From contig JAEDLN010000029.1 of assembly GCA_016295275.1 (NCBI GenBank), positions 1-15,390 of the forward strand: a stretch of 15,390 nucleotides of DNA, written 5' to 3'. Every line of letters begins with the position of its first letter. The first letter of the stretch is position 1. The DNA is from Kiritimatiellia bacterium (GTDB lineage: Bacteria; Verrucomicrobiota; Kiritimatiellia; RFP12; UBA3636). Shown piece by piece: positions 8,901 through 15,266 of the stretch. Under the pieces are notes generated by a model, which saw only the letters and a list, made by a program, of their open reading frames with translations, ran no database searches and was not told the origin of the DNA. The position numbers and the translations under genes are program-made.

Positions 8901-9314
8901 CTGGCTGGCAGGAAACGCATGTTCGCCACCCCAGTACATCCGAATCTCTGCTCCGACCGCGAGAGCCGGAACGGCAACCCAAATCTGAGACTCGCCTTCG
9001 GGATTCCACAGCGCCACTTCACTCGGCAGCAACGTGCCGTCCTCCAGTGCAAAACGAATGTCCGAACCATCCGCGGACGAATCGCCGTACGAAAAGCCGC
9101 CCTCGGTCTCCGTCAGGCGTACGAGCACCGGAAAATTCGCAAGCGTGTCGTCAAGCGTATAGCCGGGAAACGTCACCGGCGCCCGATACGTGAAGATGCT
9201 CGTATCGATGATTGCCCCTTGCACGGCACCAAACCCCGACAAAACCAACGCGCCCGTCAAAGCCAGCCGGATCCCTGTTTTTTGCTTCTTGCCATTCATA
9301 ATCGGCTTTCTCAT
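5901..9314 (-). CDS. Giant exported DUF2341-LamG-Fn3 protein with PATR-like repeats, paralogue of the 2416-5736 product
   Basis: The product has 1137 residues from ATG 9314. That ATG directly abuts AGG, so the in-frame ATG at 9299 (MNGKKQKTGIRL), with AGAAAG six bases upstream, is a credible alternative. Either start gives a Sec signal peptide ending near AVQG. Domains: DUF2341 at about 45-130 (FPVLVRLTETEG, DIRFALEDGTLL, QIWVAVPAL, MYWGG). LamG at about 150-345 (GVWHMDEASG, WMDEVRLYKG). Fn3-like at about 385-470 (LTCGTTYYAKVIADNG). A CSVC pair at 552-555. WTGEAGDSCWHTPGNWS at about 576-592. Beta-strand repeats with a PATR unit near 889-925 (KKTGAGVLRLTGQNTYGG). The C-terminus VVTEIQVFIARCLAIIIR matches the paralogue in position and type. 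The likely role is surface glycan binding or adhesion, with no catalytic signature. The gene sits between the two copies of the structured repeat and probably has its own promoter in 9315-9435. Confidence 0.87.
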   Translation of the reverse strand: MRKPIMNGKKQKTGIRLALTGALVLSGFGAVQGAIIDTSIFTYRAPVTFPGYTLDDTLANFPVLVRLTETEGGFSYGDSSADGSDIRFALEDGTLLPSEVALWNPEGESQIWVAVPALAVGAEIRMYWGGEHAFPASQTDGTVWSTAGYFGVWHMDEASGATTAKDSAGGAMEGTYNVTATGEDGKAGRSVRISNGGWNVADGKGITTAPFSNIGDQFTFTLWTKYPNQNPGTDRLGSTKTDWTATTGWEVSTQRYNQQTIDMRASGTANATPPVTLKNTDWQYLTFVFNGNKGTTYVQNSWKKEGDINAQVDSEHAFTIGNMAELKADSFKGWMDEVRLYKGVQTRNWISTEYNSINDANFAAVGMAESLATEDPILGEVTLDSVESHTATIGWQLNSAGGSAADIALVYGVESGVYTVTNTLAEALTDRTSDVATLAGLTCGTTYYAKVIADNGTAVVTSAQLTFTTSGAPVFSDVSLVVTDGTATATATLAADVETANVSATCLFGKRLDTPVELASWEVATSPATLTATKTELGEGHYRAHFEATSTCSVCGKSVSQSSEEVAASIAGEYEWTGEAGDSCWHTPGNWSLVDIPASGDTIVFGMGVGTDLVVTFAEEGEIAGRLIRVTGSTPFTLGTAAGPAIPAIPIELTTGAGLVTIDAKYDLTADATLTVAANAELDIRSVSGIGNLILDGEGTVKMLEAGSRTAGNTEVRAGELLISADKQLGKELHIGGHGKEAAARSNRAFVGTRPFGIDDNKTFVLDKGTFDLESDGLTDHWEKEHCGPISVAKGGTFLPGKRRVQFETAGGVVNLEISGTIEGGVGGQINFDDNTNFIVTESASAPVVVKPNVTVKSNTFRIEDIPGAPVDVTIIGSVGFGWASRDGFKKTGAGVLRLTGQNTYGGDGTISDRQGATQLREGMLLVDNDPTVYGSGTGNSLVLVDGGTVLGCTGRIGGLTDPIKTWSGTGNGEKTCVLAKGTADRQAVVWPGTIDAEGGHANGTLTVGIDEVLDGEEEKRTLHHPVTFGDYSTLKVSFGASQNEFDALVVNGAVDISATGTRLEMAANGDPAKILGGTFTVLKATDGITGVFADTVRPEGRKWRVDYVSEVLEEGGDPVVTEIQVFIARCLAIIIR

Positions 9315-9435
9315 CCTATTCTGTAAAAAACAACGAAATTGTCTCTTGTCCCGTCAATCGGAAATCTTCGCCCGACGGGAGGGGCGGCGCGAATCGCGAC
9401 AACCGACTTTCGGTTGCGTCCCTTTTTGACGCCAC
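9315..9435 (-). promoter_or_regulatory. 5' region of the 5901-9314 gene with promoter-like words and a hairpin
   Basis: This is the part of the 248-base gap not taken by the repeat. It carries minus-strand TTTCCGATTGA (9354-9364) and GAGACAAT (9338-9345). The same two words, the first with one change, lie ahead of the 12530-15157 gene. GACAAT could serve as a -10 box, and the leader to ATG 9299 would then be about 30 bases, but no convincing -35 is seen at standard spacing. A perfect 7-base inverted repeat CAACCGA/TCGGTTG (9400-9406 with 9410-9416) lies further upstream. It is followed on the plus strand by CGTCCCTTTTT, too far from the stem for a standard terminator. No gene is seen here. 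Confidence 0.35.
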
Positions 9436-9573
9436 AGCATGATTCCACGGGAAAAGAACGATATTTCCGTGAAATCATGCCTTAGTTTCGGTTTGCGGTC
9501 GGACGCGCCGCGCCGATCCGCCGGCCGCCTTTCAATCCTCGCGAGGAAAGATTGAAAATTCGTTACCGGATGA
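9436..9573 (-). repeat. Copy 2 of the structured 3' repeat spanning a gene end, stop codon and three inverted repeats
   Basis: This block is co-linear with 5774-5911 over its whole length. It begins in the last codons of the PATR gene (ATCCGG then TAA at 9565-9563). Inverted repeat A is TTTCAATC/GATTGAAA (9530-9537 with 9550-9557), one pair longer than in copy 1. B is GCGGTCGG/CCGGCCGC (9495-9502 with 9521-9528), with one substitution that gives G-U on the plus strand but a mismatch on the minus strand. C is GCATGATTCCACGG/CCGTGAAATCATGC (9437-9450 with 9467-9480), with arms identical to copy 1. Five of the seven differences in the first 103 positions fall in the 16-base loop of C, and loop A differs at 6 of 12 positions. 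That pattern argues for selection on the paired arms or recent copying by a structure-dependent process. Confidence 0.85.
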
Positions 9574-12490
9574 CAAGTATGGATCCCATTTCAAACGCCA
9601 GAACGCCCGGCCCTTCGAAGCAGTCAAGCTCGACCGATGCCCCGCTGCCGACGGCTCCATACGAGACATTGACCGGCTTTTCCTCGCCCGCCAGAACAAA
9701 AGACCGTACGATATGCTTCTCGTCCTTCGCCAGACAGATCTTGCCGCCGTCCTCGACAACCAAATCCGTCTTTTGATGGAATGCGCCATCTTCCGAGAGG
9801 CGAAGCGTGGCATTCGCCGCCACCGTAATCGCGATGCCGGACATGTCACCCGCCAATTCCAATGTTCCGGCACTTACCGTCGTGGAACCCGTGTAGGTGC
9901 TCGTACCCACAAGCCGCAACGTTCCCGTGCCGGCCTTGACAAGCGAACTGTTGAGGCTTTCTTCCGCCAAATCCCTGAGCGAAAGCGTATTTCCGCCGAC
10001 CGTTATCGTGACGTTCTCCGCATTGAGATGCGCATGCCCCGATGTCAAATCAAGCGAACTCCTGCCTCCGTAGGTGAAGGATTTGAAAAAATAGTCCGTG
10101 CATGTTCCGACCGCCAATCCCGAGGAATTGATCTTTGCGCTGTTGACGTAGAAAGCGCCCCCGCCTAACACGGAGCGGCTTCCAAGCTCAAGCGTCCCGC
10201 TTCCTCCCATGACGATCTTTCCGCTCAAGGTGTTCTCGCCCGACAAGGTCTGCGTGTAGTTGCCGGCATAGTAGCCTCCGCTCGTGACAACCAGAGAAAG
10301 ATTCCCTTCCAGATTTCCCGCGAACGTCGCGCCAAACGGGTTCCAGTTGGAACCACCCGGCTGCCAATCGCATGTCAACGTGCACGGCGTTTCGGAACCG
10401 TTGGTGACAACCCCATGACCCGTAAGGCTGTTCGACTTCGCAGACACGCCGTTGAGATCCAAGACGGCGCCCGCGCCGACCCGCAAATACGAACGGGTTC
10501 CGCTTCCCGTGGAGTTGCTTTCGTAGAGCTTTCCTCCCTGGGCAAATGTCGTCCGCCCGCTGAAGAAGCGGACCGCTCCGCACGATGCATTCTTTTGACC
10601 CCAGACAATGTTGCCGTCGATATTGACGGTAATGTACCCGTTCCCGTATGCCGCAGCCGTCAGATTGCCGAGAATCGAAAGATCGCCGACGCCGCCAAAC
10701 GTAATGTTGTTCGCCGATACGGGCGACTCGAGCGTGACGCCGGCCGTGTTTGCAACGAGAAGAATGGATTCGCCAGCGGTATTGCCGCCAATCGACCCGC
10801 CCGTCACCGTTATCGGCGAGGAACCGGAGAGCAAAAGCCCATGCTCCGCGACGAGCGTTCCGCCCAATGTCACCGTCACGGCCGCGCCGCTGTTGTTGCA
10901 CAACTCCAGCGTTTCATACGTGCCCTCCGGCAACGTGACGCTCGATTGCAAATCCATTTTTACGTTCGATTCGCCGTCCGCCGCCAGCGGAACGACACGG
11001 CCGCTTTCGTCCAACGCAGCAAAGGAAGCCGTTTCGCCGCGCTTGAGAATCGCTCCGGTGCAAAGGGTTCCCTTTTCCCCCTTTCCAAACGAAACCGTCG
11101 AATCGCCCGCAAGATCGAATACGGTCGTATTGCCGGACTCGCGCGCTGCAAACGATTCGAAGGCAAAGCCGGATGTCGCCTGCGCATCTCGAACCTTGAT
11201 GGTGGCACGCCCGGTCTTGAGCGTCAGGGCGCCCATCGCCTCCATGGCAGGGGCATTCTGGACCAATACGCCGCCGAGAGCCAGCGCCGAAGCGTCCGGT
11301 ATGCGATCGACCGGCTCCGCGGAATCCCCGAGAATCAACGTCGCATCCGCTCCCACCGACACGTCCCCGGTTCCAAGCGTGGCAGACGCCTGCAACTCCA
11401 TCGTGCCGACATTCACCGCCGTTCCTCCGGTATAGGTCGAAGCCGATTTCAATACCATCTTGCCGCGCCCGGTCTTGGTGAACTTGACGTCCCCGCCGAC
11501 CGGACCGCCAATCGTGAGCGTGTTCTTGAGAACCCCGATCGAACGCTCCGTGTCGTTGCCGTTGTACTTCGTGAGCGATACGCTCCCTTCTCCCAAATCC
11601 AAATTCTCCGAACCCAGATAATCGAAGTTGTAGTTGATGTTGTACGAAGAATATGCCAGAACACCGTCCGGTACGATGCAGTCAATCGGCCCTACGCCAT
11701 AATTGTCCCAGGCATGCTGCGTAATCTTGAAGGTCCCGGTTGTCCCCAAGCCCCCTTCGCCGGTAAATACGACAGTGCCGAGCCCTTTCTTTGTGACGCC
11801 CCCCGTCCCCGAAATCCGACGGACCGTCAGTACGTCGCCGCGGGCGGGATCCAAGACGAGTTCGCCGTTGCTCACGATATCGCCCGCCACACCGGAACCG
11901 CGGCTCGAATCCGTTCCGTCACCAAGGCAAAGCGTTCCTTCGGAAACGGTTGTCAAACCCGTATACGTATTCTTTGACGCAAGGATCAAGGTTCCGCCCG
12001 CACCGGTCTTCGTCAAAGACCACGGACCCGAAATCGAGCCCCGGACCGTCATCTCGCCATTGTAGCCCTTGTGTACGAACCACGTGCTTTCCCCCGAGAG
12101 AATCACATCCGGCACGATATAGCTGCTGCCGCTCGTGTAATTGCCGCGCTTGACGTCCTGCAACGTGAGCGTGTAGCCGAACAGACGGTCGCGCTCCGTG
12201 CCGATGAACATCGGACTCGGAAACGTATTCCATTCGTTCAGCGCAAGCTTTTGGATCTGCTGCGGAGCATCTAACGCAATGTAATAGTAGGAAGAAACCG
12301 GCCGGTCGGCGTCCGTTTTCCATCCAAAGCCCGCCGTCGCATCCGCCCCGGGAACGACGTCGTCGGACCAGTTCGCCGGATCGTTCCACGACGAATTGTT
12401 CGGTGTCGAAGGAATCCAGGTCCCGGCAGACGCGTGAAGGACTCCGGTCAAAAGTCCCGAAAAATAGACAAGCCGATGAAACAGTTTCAT
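9563..12490 (-). CDS. Exported autotransporter-associated beta-strand (PATR) repeat protein
   Basis: The product has 975 residues. The signal peptide is MKLFHRLVYFSGLLTGVLHASA. The mature protein opens with WNDPANWSDDVVPG at about 35-48, the same W...P.NWS...P module found in the middle of the two DUF2341 proteins; it lacks their DUF2341, LamG and Fn3 parts. Three clear PATR units are visible at about 157-189 (LTKTGAGGTLILASKNTYTG), 336-368 (FTKTGRGKMVLKSASTYTGG) and 849-881 (LVKAGTGTLRLVGTSTYTGS). Gly/Ser/Thr-rich beta-helix-like sequence lies between them. The end has a typical closing strand (ASVELDCFEGPGVLAF) plus an extra tail EMGSILVIR. No autotransporter beta-barrel is seen, so type V secretion in the strict sense is unsupported. 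The likely role is a large surface or secreted structural/adhesive protein. AAGGAG at 12500-12505 lies 9 bases before the ATG. It follows the propeller gene by 39 bases, so both are probably on one transcript. Confidence 0.88.
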   Translation of the reverse strand: MKLFHRLVYFSGLLTGVLHASAGTWIPSTPNNSSWNDPANWSDDVVPGADATAGFGWKTDADRPVSSYYYIALDAPQQIQKLALNEWNTFPSPMFIGTERDRLFGYTLTLQDVKRGNYTSGSSYIVPDVILSGESTWFVHKGYNGEMTVRGSISGPWSLTKTGAGGTLILASKNTYTGLTTVSEGTLCLGDGTDSSRGSGVAGDIVSNGELVLDPARGDVLTVRRISGTGGVTKKGLGTVVFTGEGGLGTTGTFKITQHAWDNYGVGPIDCIVPDGVLAYSSYNINYNFDYLGSENLDLGEGSVSLTKYNGNDTERSIGVLKNTLTIGGPVGGDVKFTKTGRGKMVLKSASTYTGGTAVNVGTMELQASATLGTGDVSVGADATLILGDSAEPVDRIPDASALALGGVLVQNAPAMEAMGALTLKTGRATIKVRDAQATSGFAFESFAARESGNTTVFDLAGDSTVSFGKGEKGTLCTGAILKRGETASFAALDESGRVVPLAADGESNVKMDLQSSVTLPEGTYETLELCNNSGAAVTVTLGGTLVAEHGLLLSGSSPITVTGGSIGGNTAGESILLVANTAGVTLESPVSANNITFGGVGDLSILGNLTAAAYGNGYITVNIDGNIVWGQKNASCGAVRFFSGRTTFAQGGKLYESNSTGSGTRSYLRVGAGAVLDLNGVSAKSNSLTGHGVVTNGSETPCTLTCDWQPGGSNWNPFGATFAGNLEGNLSLVVTSGGYYAGNYTQTLSGENTLSGKIVMGGSGTLELGSRSVLGGGAFYVNSAKINSSGLAVGTCTDYFFKSFTYGGRSSLDLTSGHAHLNAENVTITVGGNTLSLRDLAEESLNSSLVKAGTGTLRLVGTSTYTGSTTVSAGTLELAGDMSGIAITVAANATLRLSEDGAFHQKTDLVVEDGGKICLAKDEKHIVRSFVLAGEEKPVNVSYGAVGSGASVELDCFEGPGVLAFEMGSILVIR

Positions 12491-12499
12491 GAGACAGCT

Positions 12500-12505
12500 C
12501 TCCTT
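12500..12505 (-). promoter_or_regulatory. Ribosome binding site of the PATR protein gene
   Basis: Minus-strand AAGGAG lies 9 bases before ATG 12490, within the 39-base gap after the propeller gene. No promoter or terminator is visible in this gap, which supports co-transcription. Confidence 0.7.
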
Positions 12506-12529
12506 GTTGATGAATATGCAAAGCCGGTT

Positions 12530-15157
12530 TTACCGCTTCAGTTTGAACGCGGCCGGACCGGCGGCCCAAAGCTCCTTTGTCGTTGCGTTATAGCGTAGGA
12601 CAATCGGTTTGCGATAGCCGATGTCTCCCGTAATCGAATGCCACGTTTTGCCCCCGTCGGTCGTCTCGTAAACGCCCGTATTGGGAGCGTCGGAATTGCT
12701 CGACCACGTCGTTCCGGCTATCCAGACGCGATTTTCGTTCGCCGGATCCCAGGCAATGCCGCAAATGGTGACGCCCTTCAGATTCGTAACGACACGAAAA
12801 CTCTTTCCATGGTCGTCACTGCGGTAAAGCTGGTTGCCGCCGGCATAGATAATCCCCTTGTCCGTCGCTTCGACACGGAAAATCCAATCGTTGAGCCCCG
12901 GCGTCTTCGTCCAGCTCTCGCCGCCGTCCTCCGACACGTAGACACCCGCCGTATTGCCGCATGCGCCCCAAATCAGCCGTTTCGGATTCGTCGGATCGAT
13001 CGCAAGCCCATACATCATCCGGCGGCTGCCGGGTTGGTTTTTCATCTGCGTAAAGGTCTTGCCGCCATCCGTCGATTTGAACAGGCCGCCGCCCGCATGG
13101 CCATTCTCCGGATCTCCGTCGATGCCGACATAGATGACATCGGGATTCGTCGGATCCGCCTGCAAGGTGCGTCCGTGCCCTTCCCCCCACATCGTATTCA
13201 GATGCGTGCGATACGTCGGCAACCCTTTCGCCTCGACAAAGGTCTTTCCGCTGTCGTCGGAAACAATCACCTTCACCGGAAAATCGCCATTGTGCGCCCA
13301 CGGAGAAACCGTCGAAACGATGCGCGTCTGTCCGTTCGGAAGCTTGAGCGGCAAAACCTGCCACTGATGCCCGCTCAAACCGGGCTTCCATTTGATCGGA
13401 CAAAGCGCTTTCCAAAACTTGCCGCCGTCCGTCGTCATGCAAATGCCTTCGTCCATCGCCGCACCGTATGTCTCGGTTCCAAGATGGCGAATGTCATGGA
13501 AACAGGTGATGTCCGCACCGCGGACGCTCTCAACCCAAACCTTGCCGCCGTCATGCGTGAAACACGGATTCCAGTTGCCCGCCATGTGCAGATAATCGGG
13601 ATTGACAGGGCTGATGGCAATGTTCTGAAGCCCGCTCATGCCGCCCGTCGGCCCATTGCCCGGCAAGGTCGGATTGCCTTTGTTGTCGGCTTTGAAGGAG
13701 CCGGTCTTCGCCCAGGTCTTGCCGCCGTCCGCACTCGACGCAATGTAGCCGCCGAAACCCGCGCCGACAATGCCGTAAATGAGATCCGGATTCTTCCAGC
13801 TGCAGACTACGTCCCGCGCACCGAAATCCCCCGGAATCGGGCCGTTGAGCGAGGTCCAGGTCAACCCGTCGTCGTTCGAAACGAAAAACCCGTTTTTGTC
13901 AAAGGCGCCGTACCAAGTCGAAGGACGGCTCTTTCCCGCCCAGAACACACACCGCGCCCCCGCAGGCGCATCCGCAAGATGACGCCACGTCTTGCCGCCG
14001 TCCGGCGAACGGAAAAGCCCGCGCTGACGCTGACACAGCAAGACGGTTTGCCCATTCGCTCCCGAAACGGCAATCGTGCAGACAGGCGCTCCGGAAGGCG
14101 CCGCCGCCGGCGCTTTCGATGTCTTGAACGACTTGGTGACTGATTTCGTATTCTGGTCGGGACTTACGACCCACCCTTCGGTATCCGCTCCGTCCCATTC
14201 GCCAAGCACAATCCTCTTCGAGCCGCCTTTCACGACAAACGCATCGACCGCAATCTCGCCTTGATAGCCTTTGCCATTCGTACGGACGACAAAATGGACC
14301 ATGTTGACGCTTCCCGGATCGGCGAAGAGCGAAAGCGGATACTCCAACTCCGTCCACGTTCCCGGCTTCAATGTCTGCATCGGCCCTTCTTTCCACGCCC
14401 ATCCGCCGCTTTGCACGACAATCGTCGCCGCCATCCCCGCAGGCGCATCCTTCGGAATGAAGACATTCGCGGAAATCGTCTTCGCATCGCTCCAATCTTC
14501 CCCGCTTTGAGAAAGAAACTTCTGCACGCGGATGTAGTTCGACCAATCGTTCGGATTCGTTGCCACGGCAATGCGACCGAAACCGGAACCGGAAACAGGC
14601 TTGGCAATCTCGCCTTCTTCCGCCTTGCGCGACGATAGATAGTCCATCTCCGTCCAGCTCGCGCCCCCGTCGATTGACTTCACGGCTCGGCCGTTCTTGC
14701 CGCCCGCATAGACGATGCGGGGATTCCGGTAATCCACGGCAAGCGCATGAATCGAACCGCCACGGCTCGCACCGACATTCAATCCGCTCCGTTTCGTATC
14801 AATACAATGCGTCCAGCTCTTCGCACCGTCCGTCGATACGGCAACGCCATCGACCGTCAGCGCATAGACCGTATTGCGGTCGGAAGGTGCAACCGCCAAC
14901 GAATAGACTTCATAGTTCGGAAGTCCGTTGTTCATAAACGCCCAGCTGCGGCCCCCGTCGACCGTCTTCCAAAGCCCGTTGACATCGCCGCCCATGTAAA
15001 ACGTATTGGCATCGACAGGGTCCGCGGCACTCGACCAGAACCAGCCGCCGCCACCCCAGCCGCACCACGTCCAATGGGGCTCCGCCGCCCGCGCGGCGTC
15101 ACATGCCGCACCAATCAAAAATGACGCTGCAATCGCGATTTTTACCTGATTTTTCAT
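12530..15157 (-). CDS. Exported Asp-box beta-propeller protein (GH74/sortilin-like) with an inserted CBM-like domain
   Basis: The product has 875 residues with a signal peptide ending near AARA-AEP. The mature start WCGWGGGGWF...YMGGDVNGLWKT resembles the first blade of GH74 xyloglucanases, where the Asp of the (T)DVGG-type motif is catalytic; D58 is the equivalent here. I count 13 Asp boxes of the type SxDGGKTW: near 64, 108, 161, 384, 427, 475, 534, 575, 633, 695, 742, 780 and 832. This suits two beta-propellers. The gap between 168 and 384 holds a different domain at about 190-345 (WSDAKTISANVFIPKDAPAG, WKEGPMQTLKPGTWTELEYP, IAVDAFVVKGG). It looks like the jelly-roll carbohydrate-binding module seen in some mannanases. 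The likely role is beta-glucan/xyloglucan-type hydrolysis or glycan binding outside the cytoplasm; a non-catalytic sortilin/BNR propeller is the alternative, and I could not place the second catalytic Asp. It is the first gene of the series and has only a weak Shine-Dalgarno. Confidence 0.88.
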   Translation of the reverse strand: MKNQVKIAIAASFLIGAACDAARAAEPHWTWCGWGGGGWFWSSAADPVDANTFYMGGDVNGLWKTVDGGRSWAFMNNGLPNYEVYSLAVAPSDRNTVYALTVDGVAVSTDGAKSWTHCIDTKRSGLNVGASRGGSIHALAVDYRNPRIVYAGGKNGRAVKSIDGGASWTEMDYLSSRKAEEGEIAKPVSGSGFGRIAVATNPNDWSNYIRVQKFLSQSGEDWSDAKTISANVFIPKDAPAGMAATIVVQSGGWAWKEGPMQTLKPGTWTELEYPLSLFADPGSVNMVHFVVRTNGKGYQGEIAVDAFVVKGGSKRIVLGEWDGADTEGWVVSPDQNTKSVTKSFKTSKAPAAAPSGAPVCTIAVSGANGQTVLLCQRQRGLFRSPDGGKTWRHLADAPAGARCVFWAGKSRPSTWYGAFDKNGFFVSNDDGLTWTSLNGPIPGDFGARDVVCSWKNPDLIYGIVGAGFGGYIASSADGGKTWAKTGSFKADNKGNPTLPGNGPTGGMSGLQNIAISPVNPDYLHMAGNWNPCFTHDGGKVWVESVRGADITCFHDIRHLGTETYGAAMDEGICMTTDGGKFWKALCPIKWKPGLSGHQWQVLPLKLPNGQTRIVSTVSPWAHNGDFPVKVIVSDDSGKTFVEAKGLPTYRTHLNTMWGEGHGRTLQADPTNPDVIYVGIDGDPENGHAGGGLFKSTDGGKTFTQMKNQPGSRRMMYGLAIDPTNPKRLIWGACGNTAGVYVSEDGGESWTKTPGLNDWIFRVEATDKGIIYAGGNQLYRSDDHGKSFRVVTNLKGVTICGIAWDPANENRVWIAGTTWSSNSDAPNTGVYETTDGGKTWHSITGDIGYRKPIVLRYNATTKELWAAGPAAFKLKR

Positions 15158-15195
15158 CTTGATTTCTAATTTGATTCTTCTGTCGAACCGTTGCG

Positions 15196-15217
15196 AAAAA
15201 ATTGCCCGAAAAGCAAT
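15196..15217 (-). other. Leader hairpin followed by a T run (possible weak attenuator)
   Basis: In the minus-strand leader of the propeller gene, ATTGC (15217-15213) and GCAAT (15205-15201) pair. One extra T-G pair closes a 5-base loop, and a run of Ts follows (15200-15196). The shape is that of an intrinsic terminator or attenuator, but the stem is short and AT-rich, so efficiency would be low. It lies about 40 bases before the ATG. Confidence 0.25.
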
Positions 15218-15219
15218 CG

Positions 15220-15261
15220 TCCATACGGAGCCATTGTCTCATATCAAACGGAAAGAAACAA
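15220..15261 (-). promoter_or_regulatory. Candidate promoter for the propeller gene
   Basis: Two sigma-70-like readings overlap on the minus strand. TTGATA (15247-15242) has a 16-base spacer to TATGGA (15225-15220). TTGTTT (15261-15256) has a 17-base spacer to GACAAT (15238-15233). The second includes GAGACAAT, which also occurs ahead of the 5901-9314 gene. Both are weak matches to an E. coli consensus that may not apply in this phylum. Confidence 0.3.
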
Positions 15262-15266
15262 GTATT

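Noticed and set aside
5820..9326. Long plus-strand open frames (5820-7520 and 7557-9326)
   Set aside because: Antisense shadows of the DUF2341-LamG gene. They have no signal peptide or domain pattern, and the first runs through the structured repeat.
5774..9573. CRISPR array or insertion-sequence ends
   Set aside because: There are only two copies more than 3.6 kb apart with genes between them, no regular spacers, no transposase and no target-site duplication.
9563..12490. Classical type V autotransporter
   Set aside because: PATR repeats are present, but the C-terminus shows no beta-barrel of about 250-300 residues and does not end in an aromatic residue.
12640..14000. Recurrent DNA word near CTTGCCGCCGTCC as a repeat family
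   Set aside because: It is explained by the repeated Asp-box codons (DGGK) in the propeller gene.
12638..14143. 501-codon plus-strand open frame
   Set aside because: Antisense to the Asp-box propeller gene. Its recurrent Arg/Ala-rich segments come from the repeated Asp-box codons on the other strand.
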